A stretch of DNA of 42,455 nucleotides, taken from assembly GCA_029865825.1 (NCBI GenBank), contig JARXAQ010000034.1:1-42455 (forward strand), in the 5' to 3' direction. This document shows, piece by piece, positions 19,423 through 27,531 of this stretch (position 1 is the first letter of the stretch; the number at the start of each line of letters is the position of its first letter). A program made the position numbers and the translations under genes. The notes under the pieces are model-generated. The model was not told where the DNA came from. It worked only from the letters and a program-made list of their open reading frames with translations, and did no database searches. Source of the DNA: Rhizobium sp. GTDB lineage: Bacteria > Pseudomonadota > Alphaproteobacteria > Rhizobiales > Rhizobiaceae.

Positions 19423-19458
19423 TTGACCCTTTAGTCATTTAATTGACCACTGGGTCAA
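19423..19458. promoter_or_regulatory. candidate BetI operator region
   Basis: TTGACC-ACTG-GGTCAA (19443-19458) perfect inverted repeat plus TTGACC...GTCA (19423-19437) one period upstream, in choX/betI intergenic region. Confidence 0.6.
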
Positions 19459-19513
19459 CAATTGATCTTTACGGGAGAATTGTCAATGGTGGGGGACACG
19501 AACGGACATAGGC

Positions 19514-20095
19514 ATGAAACTTACGAAAATCAGCGCAATCCGCCGCAAGGAACTGCGGCAGGCAGCATTCGAGGTTCTCCAGCGGGAAGGCATGGCCGGC
19601 GCGACGCTTGAAAAAGTCGCAATCCATGCCGGAGCCTCGAAGGGCATCGTACTCCACTACTTCCACAACAAGCAGGAGCTTTTCGAACATGCCATGCGCG
19701 AAGCAAATGTCGCGCTGGGCCAAGCCGTTGTCGCGCGGCTGAAACGCGCTACGACTGCCTATGAAAGGCTGGACGCCATCATCGAGGGCAACTTCGAGGA
19801 GCGTTTCTTCCAGCCATCAATCTGCCATGCCTGGCTTTCGCTCTGTGCCGAGGTGCCACGCGAGCCCAAGCTCGCCCGCATTCAGGCGGTGATCCACGCC
19901 CGCATGCGCTCTAACTTGATGTCAGCCCTCGTACACCTCCTGCCCCGCAGTGAATGCGAGGCGGTTGCCCTGACTGTCACATCCTTGATCGACGGGCTCT
20001 GGCTGCGCGCCGGACTGCAATCGGAACGTCTTACTCGCGACAAAGCTCTTGCGCAGGTACGGGACTATATCGACCATCGCATTCCTCGACGCTAA
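19514..20095 (+). CDS. betI: BetI-like TetR-family regulator
   Basis: RRKELRQAAFEVLQREGMAGATLEKVAIHAGASKGIVLHYFHNKQELFEHAMREAN; divergent from choX. Confidence 0.85.
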   Translation: MKLTKISAIRRKELRQAAFEVLQREGMAGATLEKVAIHAGASKGIVLHYFHNKQELFEHAMREANVALGQAVVARLKRATTAYERLDAIIEGNFEERFFQPSICHAWLSLCAEVPREPKLARIQAVIHARMRSNLMSALVHLLPRSECEAVALTVTSLIDGLWLRAGLQSERLTRDKALAQVRDYIDHRIPRR

Positions 20096-20141
20096 AATTT
20101 TAGTCACTAAGACGTGGCGTTTTTCTATCAGGTCCGGAATT

Positions 20142-20216
20142 GCCGCCTTGAAGGGATCGAACCGGCGACCCGATCGGCACTGTGCGCCACGAAACTGCCA
20201 ACGAGTTACGCAAAAA
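20142..20216 (-). pseudogene. degenerate tRNA-like sequence
   Basis: Minus strand reads GCGTAACTCGTTGGCAG (D-arm-like) ... GGGTCGCCGGTTCGATCCC (T-arm-like) with near-normal spacing; acceptor stem does not pair. Confidence 0.4.
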
Positions 20217-20225
20217 TACCAATTG

Positions 20226-21488
20226 CTAATCCGCGCACGTGCCGAGGATCGGCGACATCAGCTTTATGTGGGCATCAACCCGTTCCAATACTTTATTGGG
20301 GAGAACAGCTCGTTCAGGCAGAGACCACCAAGACTGGTTGACGCGCTCGACCGTCTCCGTAACAGCCTTCAGCACAGCAGCTTCCGGCAGTCGCGCACGA
20401 TGAGCGAAGACTTTCCATCGCTGGGCGTTCATTGCCTTGAACGGCCTTTCACCGGCCAGCGACAGTGCCATGGCGTCCGACGGAATGTAAGGGACGGTCG
20501 AGAGCACATCATAGACCGGGGCGAGTGCCGGCTTGTCGCCCTTCCCATGATAAATCAGCGACCAATTCTTGAGGTGCATGTCGCCATTTCCTGTCAGCAC
20601 AGCCAAAGCCAGTCGTCGGACGAACTCGAGGGCTGCCGCTGAAGAAACGGCGACCCCAAGAGCCGCAGCGATATCATGATAGGCGGCACCCTCATATTTT
20701 CGAGACGGATAGACGCCGAATACCTGAGCGAAATCTTCGATATGGACGCGCTCACCACCGGCAACCCGATCGAAACGTTTGACGAGGAGGACTTTGCCAT
20801 CGGACAGCGTCTCAAACTCCGCCGGGATACCCTCGAACTGCGATTGTTCCACGAGCTCGCGTTCCGGCACGTCCATACCAATCGCTTCGGCCAATGCGAG
20901 ATTTGCAAATTCGTTTTCTGAGACACCGGGAAATGATGTCGATGGAAACTTGGCGATATATGAACCTTGCTCGTCGCCTAAGGGGATCGTCAGACCGCCG
21001 CCCTTGCCTGTGTTTTTGATAACGGAGAGTTTCATCTGCACACCGGCGAGCGAAAACCGGGCCTTTGGTCTGGAGGTTGTCAAACCTTCACTATGAGCAC
21101 CGGCCCCTTCGCTTGATACAATTCGGACAGCCCCCGGCAGATCCGACCCGAGTGCTGCAAGCAAATCGAAATCATTTCCTGCTCGCACATTACCTGAATG
21201 GTGCTTCTCCATCGCCTCGCGCAGTTTATCCTCTGGAAGAAGGTTCGCGAAGAACGATGGCAAAGCCCTTGCGACAGGCTTCGGGTCCTTCCGCAATCCT
21301 CCATGTGCCGCGCGAAATGACAGACTGAGCACTGGGAAACCACCCGTCTGACGATAGCTCTCCTCGAAGCTGAACGCGTTGAAGTCTCCTGGCGTCCTCA
21401 CGATCATACCGACCTTCAGGTCATTCAGCAGCACGTCAAGTGAGATTATGGACCTTGGATCAAGAGGCGTATCAGACATTGCCATCAC
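20226..21488 (-). CDS. hipA: HipA-family toxin kinase
   Basis: FANLLPEDKLRE, RFSLAGVQMKLS, SYIAKFPS, LTGNGDMHLKNWSLIY, YDVLSTVPY: HipA kinase motifs. Confidence 0.93.
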   Translation of the reverse strand: MMAMSDTPLDPRSIISLDVLLNDLKVGMIVRTPGDFNAFSFEESYRQTGGFPVLSLSFRAAHGGLRKDPKPVARALPSFFANLLPEDKLREAMEKHHSGNVRAGNDFDLLAALGSDLPGAVRIVSSEGAGAHSEGLTTSRPKARFSLAGVQMKLSVIKNTGKGGGLTIPLGDEQGSYIAKFPSTSFPGVSENEFANLALAEAIGMDVPERELVEQSQFEGIPAEFETLSDGKVLLVKRFDRVAGGERVHIEDFAQVFGVYPSRKYEGAAYHDIAAALGVAVSSAAALEFVRRLALAVLTGNGDMHLKNWSLIYHGKGDKPALAPVYDVLSTVPYIPSDAMALSLAGERPFKAMNAQRWKVFAHRARLPEAAVLKAVTETVERVNQSWWSLPERAVLPNKVLERVDAHIKLMSPILGTCAD

Positions 21489-21783
21489 CCTCAGGACTGG
21501 CTACGAAAGCAGGAAGATCATCTTCGGCGCCACCTGGCTGCAGTAAAGCTTCGACTGCTGGGACCATGGCTTGCGGTATCAGCATCAGTTCCAGGCCGAG
21601 CGCACGACCAATGTTGATCAGTGTGGTCGTCCGGGCAGCGCTGGCTCCAGCCTCAATCTCGCGGTACCGCGGACGCGATATACCCGCCATATCCGCAACC
21701 TGCTCCTGGGTGAGGCCCAAAGCCTTGCGCGACGTCTTGAGTAGCCGCCCGATGTCCTGAAGAGCCTCCGGTTCCGACTTCAT
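21472..21783 (-). CDS. hipB: HipB-family XRE antitoxin
   Basis: LKTSRKALGLTQEQVADMAGISRPRYREIEAG HTH; overlaps hipA start. Confidence 0.9.
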   Translation of the reverse strand: MKSEPEALQDIGRLLKTSRKALGLTQEQVADMAGISRPRYREIEAGASAARTTTLINIGRALGLELMLIPQAMVPAVEALLQPGGAEDDLPAFVASPEGDGNV

Positions 21784-21800
21784 TTGACACCTTAACGTTT

Positions 21801-21835
21801 CATATCTCTCATTATGATATGTTTACATATCTCTC
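21801..21835. promoter_or_regulatory. candidate HipB operator array
   Basis: CATATCTCTC at 21801-21810 and 21826-21835, with inverted GATATG at 21816-21821, immediately upstream of hipB. Confidence 0.6.
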
Positions 21836-21969
21836 GCTACCTACGGATGTCAAGCCAGGTGATGCTAATAGGGATCATTTGGCATCAAAAGATCTTCTTA
21901 CGGATCATTTTTCCTCTACTACTAGGACGTTAGGCAATTTGGTCACCAAAACTGGAAGCACACCCGCGT

Positions 21970-22175
21970 TACACGCCGCACGGATCGCATAATCTCAGCG
22001 ATACCCTGGCAACGCATATCCTCAAGCAGACCGGATCGTATGAGCAGGCGAGCTATGCCATCTAGGACACACCAGATGTCGTAAAGCATACGGTCGCTTC
22101 CTGCCGCAGGAGAAAGCGGCACTTGCGGCGAAAATCCTCAATCAGGTTTCGGAAGCCGCACAGCCACTCGGATGA
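21970..22175 (+). pseudogene. tyrosine recombinase (phage-type integrase) C-terminal remnant
   Basis: YTPHG...DTLATHILKQTGSYEQASYAI*DTPDVV then frameshift to YGRFLPQEKAALAAKILNQVSEAAQPLG*; internal stop plus frameshift. Confidence 0.7.
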
Positions 22176-22181
22176 ATGGCT

Positions 22182-22240
22182 GACCCTGACGTCCAGGCAG
22201 ATGCGGAAACAATCTTCGCATCTGACTGGACGTCAGGGTC
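22182..22240. repeat. 24-bp inverted repeat, 11-nt loop, one mismatch
   Basis: GACCCTGACGTCCAGGCAGATGCG - GAAACAATCTT - CGCATCTGACTGGACGTCAGGGTC. Confidence 0.85.
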
Positions 22241-22607
22241 TTTGACTTCAACGGCTTCGAATCGTCGCCTCGCAATTTTTTGGCTACGCCTCTGATTTAT
22301 AAGCGCTACGCTCCTTGTCAAAGCTGGTTAGATGCGCGTGCTTACAAGCCAGTGAGAAACGCGACACTGGCTCTGCCGATCATTCCGATCTGAGCGGCAG
22401 ACCCGCTTGCAAGATCAGAGCGCGGCGGGTGGGCAACACCTCTAGGCTTTAGCTTTGAGACTGGCTTTCGTCGTGTCGGCCATCGATGCTCATGCTCACT
22501 TCGCCCATGTGTTGGACATCGGCAGCAAACGCGTGGCGCAAGAGCCGGATATGTCATCGAAAATCCGAACAAGCCGCCCCAACCGGGCGATCACCCACCG
22601 TGGAACC

Positions 22608-23818
22608 GGCGCAACCACAATCTTTTTCAGCCCTTGCTATACCAGGTCGCAACGGCCGCCCTGTCTCCAGCTGATATCTCCGAGCCGATACGACGAACAC
22701 TCGGACGGTATGGAAATGTGCGGGTCGTCATGGGCGAAGTGGTCTCTGTTGACAATGAAAATCGAGCCGTTCGACTGAAGGATGGCACGCACATCTCCTA
22801 TGATCGGCTCGTGCTTGCTACCGGATCGGATTACAACTATTTCGGCCACCAGGACTGGCAGCAGCACGCGCCCGGTTTGAAATCGATCCACGAAGCCCGG
22901 CAGATCCGCCACCGCCTTCTTCTGGCCTTCGAGAGGGCGGAACGCAGTCAGGACGAGGAGGAAAAGCGCCAGCTTCTGACCAGTGTGGTGATTGGCGGCG
23001 GACCGACAGGCGTCGAGATGGCGGGGGCAATTTCAGAGCTCGGACGGTTCATGATTGCCCGTGATTTTCGAACCCTGCGAGCGGATCATTTGCAAGTATT
23101 GCTGATTGAAGCCGGCCCGCGCGTCCTTGCGACTTTCCCGGAAAACCTCGCCGAGTATGCTGCAGAGCATCTTACGCGGATTGGCGTCGATATCCGTCTG
23201 AACACTGCGGTCGAGGCGATCATGCCTGATGGTGTGAGGATCTACGGCACCTTTCTGCCGGCGAGTTGCATCGTCTGGGGTGCCGGCGTGAAGGCATCAC
23301 TCGCCGCGAAATGGCTTGGTGTGTCACCAGGCCCTGGCGGCCGCTTGCAGGTTGCATCTGACCTCTCCGTCGAGGGGAAGGCCGGCATCTACGCGCTCGG
23401 GGATACCGCGCTCGCTCTAGATGGAGAGAGCAAACCGTTGCCGGCGCTCGCCCAGGTGGCCAAGCAACAGGGCGTTTTTCTTGGCAGGGCCTTGAAGTCA
23501 AACCTGCTGCGAGGCGAGCCAATCCCTGCCTTTCACTTCCACAATCGAGGCAACACCGCCGTTATCGGCAGAAATGCGGCTATCTTCGATTTCGGCTCCT
23601 GGCAGCTCAAGGGCCGGTCCGCCTGGTTGCTGTGGGCAATCGTACACGTCTACTTGCTGGTCAACTTCGAGAAGCGCCTTCTCGTCAGCATCCAGTGGAT
23701 CTGGCGTTATGCCACACGCCAGCGAGGTGCGCGCATCATTGATGAAGACAGTGTCTCCGAAGGCTCGTTGAGCCCAACCATTCCTTCCGTGAGATCGTGT
23801 GGAACTGTTGGCGAATGA
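22608..23818 (+). pseudogene. 5'-truncated type II NADH dehydrogenase
   Basis: In-frame RRNHNLFQPLLYQVATAALSPADISEPIR...VVIGGGPTGVEMAGAISEL...YALGDTA; lacks the N-terminal FAD-binding GxGxxG region; first in-frame ATG is inside the conserved core. Confidence 0.7.
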
Positions 23819-23825
23819 CTGGGTT
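23801..23825 (+). promoter_or_regulatory. EcfG/RpoE2-type promoter candidate
   Basis: GGAAC-N17-GTT, 30 nt upstream of DUF892 start. Confidence 0.6.
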
Positions 23826-23854
23826 TGGCACCAGCAACACAGGAGAGTTGAAGC

Positions 23855-24364
23855 ATGACAGAAGACAGACGCAGCTTGTTCGTCACCGGACTGAAGAACG
23901 CCCACGCCATGGAAAATCAAGCGCTCTCGATCATCAAGCCGCAGATCTCGCGGATTGAAAATTATCCGCAAGTTGCCAGGCGCCTTGAGGAACACTATCG
24001 CGAGACAGAGACACAGATGAAGCGTGTTGAAGACATCCTGGCAAGCCTTGATGAAGACAACTCCACGCTCAAGGATTGGATGCTCTCTGCCTCTGGCAGT
24101 ATGGCAGCACTGGGTCATTCGATGGCGGACGACGAGATCCTGAAGAATTCCTTTGCCAACTTCGCGTTTGAGCACTTCGAAATCGCAGCCTACAACTCTC
24201 TGTTGGTGATGGCCGAGATGGGCGGCTTTCAGGCCTCGATCGCGTCTCTTAAACAGAACCTCTCCGAAGAAGAAAGCATGGCTCGCTGGTTGAGCGACAA
24301 TTTGACAGAAGTGACAGCCGAATTTGTCGCTCGGCGCGAAGCCGGAGAGTCGGCAAAGGTATGA
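23855..24364 (+). CDS. DUF892 (YciE/YciF-type) ferritin-like protein
   Basis: LFVTGLKNAHAMENQALSIIKPQISRIENYPQVARRLEEHYRETETQMKRVE. Confidence 0.85.
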   Translation: MTEDRRSLFVTGLKNAHAMENQALSIIKPQISRIENYPQVARRLEEHYRETETQMKRVEDILASLDEDNSTLKDWMLSASGSMAALGHSMADDEILKNSFANFAFEHFEIAAYNSLLVMAEMGGFQASIASLKQNLSEEESMARWLSDNLTEVTAEFVARREAGESAKV

Positions 24365-24381
24365 GGAAGATCTGGGGCGGG

Positions 24382-24406
24382 GGAACACCGCCTCAAGCCG
24401 GTGGTT
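24382..24406 (+). promoter_or_regulatory. EcfG/RpoE2-type promoter candidate
   Basis: GGAAC-N17-GTT, 47 nt upstream of SDR start. Confidence 0.6.
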
Positions 24407-24452
24407 ACATTGGACATCGAAAACTCGAGGCAAAACCAACCGGAAAGAAACA

Positions 24453-25316
24453 ATGTCAGATCAGCGCTACCCAAGCCCCCCTTACCCAAGTGATCAGCAG
24501 CGTCCACCCGGCACAACTGCACAGATGACACCCCTGCCGGACCATGGCGAAACAAGTTATCAAGGCAGCGGCCGGCTTCAAAACAAGGTGGCTCTGATCA
24601 CCGGCGGGGATTCTGGTATTGGAAAAGCGGTGGCAATCGCTTACGCCCGCGAGGGTGCCGACGTCATAATCTCCTATCTGAACGAGGATGAGGACGCCGA
24701 AGATACCGCGCGCTGGGTCGAGGATGCCGGGCGCACCGCCGTTCTTGCACCAGGCGACATAAAGTCCGAACAGCACTGCCTGGACTTGGTCAAGCGGGCT
24801 GTCGATCAACTCGGCGGCCTGGACATTCTGGTTAACAATGCGGCCTTCCAGCGCACCTATGACGATATAGGTGACATCTCAGCGGAGGAATGGGACGAAA
24901 CCTTTCGGACGAACATCTTTGCCCCCTTCTATCTAGCCAAAGCGGCCGCCCCTCACATGAAGCCTGGCAGCGCAATCATCAACACGACGTCCATCCAGTC
25001 GCGCCAGCCATCCGCACAACTCCTAGCTTACGCTTCGACAAAAGGGGCGGTTTCGAACTTTACCGCCGGACTTGCCGCGATGCTTGCGCACAAGGGTATC
25101 CGGGTCAATGCCGTAGCTCCGGGACCAATCTGGACGCCACTCATTCCCTCCACGATGCCTGATGAGAAGGTCAGAAACTTCGGCAAGCAGACGCTGCTCC
25201 AACGTGCTGGGCAACCTGGCGAGCTTGCCGGCGCATACGTTTTGCTGGCTTCAGATCTCGCCAGTTATATGACCGGGGCAATCATTCCCGTCACCGGTGG
25301 CGAAATCATGATTTGA
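24453..25316 (+). CDS. SDR oxidoreductase (YghA-like, N-terminal extension)
   Basis: MSDQRYPSPPYPSDQQRPPGTTAQMTPLPDHGETSYQGSGRLQNKVALITGGDSGIGKAVAIAYAREGADV. Confidence 0.9.
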   Translation: MSDQRYPSPPYPSDQQRPPGTTAQMTPLPDHGETSYQGSGRLQNKVALITGGDSGIGKAVAIAYAREGADVIISYLNEDEDAEDTARWVEDAGRTAVLAPGDIKSEQHCLDLVKRAVDQLGGLDILVNNAAFQRTYDDIGDISAEEWDETFRTNIFAPFYLAKAAAPHMKPGSAIINTTSIQSRQPSAQLLAYASTKGAVSNFTAGLAAMLAHKGIRVNAVAPGPIWTPLIPSTMPDEKVRNFGKQTLLQRAGQPGELAGAYVLLASDLASYMTGAIIPVTGGEIMI

Positions 25317-25518
25317 AGGAGCAAGTCTCACGTCTGAGCCCTTCTGGCTTAGACGAACCGGAGAGCCCCTATCGACTTCTGCAAATGGGAACACGGGTGG
25401 TGATTGGCATGCTGCGTCCGAAACCACCGGGCACGGGCGGTATTGGAACCTTGTCAAGATGGGTTATCACCTGCCCCCACCTCAAGGGGAACGCATTCCA
25501 ACCCCTTTGGCGCATTCG

Positions 25519-25543
25519 GGAACAGGTTGGAACCGCCTTTGTT
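25519..25543 (+). promoter_or_regulatory. EcfG/RpoE2-type promoter candidate
   Basis: GGAAC-N17-GTT, 60 nt upstream of Zn-ADH start. Confidence 0.6.
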
Positions 25544-25602
25544 GGGCGGTGACATGTGTTTTTCAGGCAACCGCTTGGACGAACTTTTTCACGGAGAAAA
25601 TC

Positions 25603-26778
25603 ATGCACGCACTGGTTTGGCACGGCAAGGAGGACATCCGATGTGATCGGGTGTCGGATCCGGAAATAGAAAACCCGCGCGATGCGATCATCAAGGTGAC
25701 AAGCTGTGCGATCTGCGGGTCGGACCTGCATCTTTTCCACAACTTGATCCCAGCAATGATGCCCGGTGACATCATGGGCCACGAGACCATGGGCGAAGTC
25801 GTTGAAGTTGGCTCGGGCATCAACGGAAACCTGAAGAAGGGTGACCGTGTGGTCATTCCCTTCACCATCACCTGCGGCGAGTGCGAGCAGTGCCGGCGCG
25901 GCAATTTTTCGGTTTGCGAGACGACCAACCGGAAGAAGGAACTGGCGGACAAGGCATTCGGCCACGGCGGCGCCGGTCTCTTCGGCTATACGCATTTGAC
26001 CGGCGGCTATCCCGGCGGACAGGCGGAATATCTGCGGGTCCCCTATGCCGACAGCACACATATCAAGGTGCCGGAGGGCATGAGCGACGAGCAAGCGCTG
26101 TTCCTGAGCGACATCCTCCCCACGGGATGGCAGGCAGCGATGCAGTGCGAGATAGAACCTACGGACACCGTGGTCATCTGGGGCTGCGGACCTGTCGGGC
26201 AGATGGCAATCCGCAGCGCGGTGCTGCTCGGCGCGGCGCAAGTCGTGGCCATCGATTATCTTCCGGAGCGGCTCTCCATGGCCGAGGCAGGCGGGGCAAC
26301 TCCGATCAACTTCAAGGAAGAGAGCGTCATCGAGCGGCTCAATGAACTGACCAAGGGCAAGGGACCGCAGAAGTGCATCGATGCGGTCGGCATGGAAAGC
26401 CATGTGTCGATCAGCCATCCGGACAGCTTGGTGGACCGGGCACTGCAGATGTTCATGCTGGAAAACGACCGGCCGCATGTGCTGCGCGAAATGATCTATG
26501 TATGCCGGCCCGGCGGCATCATTTCCATCCCCGGCGTCTATAGTGGGCTCGTCGACAAGATCCCAATGGGCATGGCGATGAACAAGGGGCTGACGTTCCG
26601 CATGGGCCAGACCCATGTGAAGCGCTGGACCGATGATCTCATCCACCGCATCGAGGAGGGCCAGATCGATCCCTCTTTCGTCATCACCCACACCGTCGGG
26701 CTCGAAGACGGGCCTGAGATGTACAAAGTGTTCCGCGATAAACAGGACAGTTGCATCAAAGTCGTCCTGAAGCCGTAA
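25603..26778 (+). CDS. zinc-dependent alcohol/formaldehyde dehydrogenase-like
   Basis: CAICGSDLHLFHNLIPAMMPGDIMGHETMGEVVEVG and structural-zinc Cys cluster CGECEQCRRGNFSVCE. Confidence 0.9.
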   Translation: MHALVWHGKEDIRCDRVSDPEIENPRDAIIKVTSCAICGSDLHLFHNLIPAMMPGDIMGHETMGEVVEVGSGINGNLKKGDRVVIPFTITCGECEQCRRGNFSVCETTNRKKELADKAFGHGGAGLFGYTHLTGGYPGGQAEYLRVPYADSTHIKVPEGMSDEQALFLSDILPTGWQAAMQCEIEPTDTVVIWGCGPVGQMAIRSAVLLGAAQVVAIDYLPERLSMAEAGGATPINFKEESVIERLNELTKGKGPQKCIDAVGMESHVSISHPDSLVDRALQMFMLENDRPHVLREMIYVCRPGGIISIPGVYSGLVDKIPMGMAMNKGLTFRMGQTHVKRWTDDLIHRIEEGQIDPSFVITHTVGLEDGPEMYKVFRDKQDSCIKVVLKP

Positions 26779-26791
26779 CCGGAGGTTCCGC

Positions 26792-27326
26792 CGTGAACTT
26801 ATTCAGCACACTCAAGCGCTCCAAGGGCGATCCAAAGGTTCTCCACAAGGGACGGAGTTCGCTTTCGGCTTCCGACCGACTTGCCCGCAATCTCGGCTGG
26901 TTCAGCATCGGCCTCGGGCTTGTCCAACTCTTCGGGGCAAATCGCATCACACGTACGCTCGGCCTGGATGGGCAGGAAACCATGATCAGGGCGTATGGCC
27001 TGCGCGAGGTCGGGGCCGGTATGATGACGCTCTCTGTCGACAAGGAGGTGGGACTTGCAAGCCGCATCGTCGGCGACGGGATCGATATCGTGACACTTGG
27101 CTCAGCCATGCATACCGCCAATCCAAAACGGGACAATTTGGCGATAGCGCTGGTGATGGTGGCAGGTGTGACACTGCTCGATCTGATCGCCGTGGGCGCA
27201 ACGACAGCGCGCCATACGCGTCATCGCGGCGATATTAGGGATTATAGCGAGCGGAGCGGGTTTCCGAAGGGCGTCCCGGCGTCGCGTGGCCTGGCAAAGC
27301 CTCCTTCGGTGCATCGCTTAGTTTGA
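26792..27326 (+). CDS. conserved hypothetical membrane-associated protein
   Basis: GTG start after GGAGG; NLFSTLKRSKGDPKVLHKGRSSLSASDRLARNLGWFSIGLGLVQLFGANRITRTLG. Confidence 0.65.
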
Positions 27327-27531
27327 GCAAAAGCGCCCATGCAGCGACTTCTATGCCTGCCGCGTAGGTCCCGTTGAACTGCAATCCTTTGGAGCATCGC
27401 ATCATCCTCACGCGGCTGATATGATGGCACGACGTCCTGTCGCGCTGTCATGTGTAGCGAAAGCAGCTTTCGGCATTTTCAACCGTCTGCCCCTAATTCG
27501 GCACGCCGTCGACCTGAGGCCCCCGAGAACC

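Noticed and set aside
22342-22572. 76-aa minus-strand ORF in the 22.3-22.6 kb gap
   Set aside because: No recognisable domain; adjacent to relic sequences and likely non-coding.
23498-24439. 313-aa minus-strand ORF
   Set aside because: Antisense to the NDH-2 remnant and DUF892 gene; no domain.
25369-26691. 440-aa minus-strand ORF
   Set aside because: Antisense to the well-supported Zn-dependent dehydrogenase (25603-26778); histidine/aspartate-rich composition typical of a shadow ORF.
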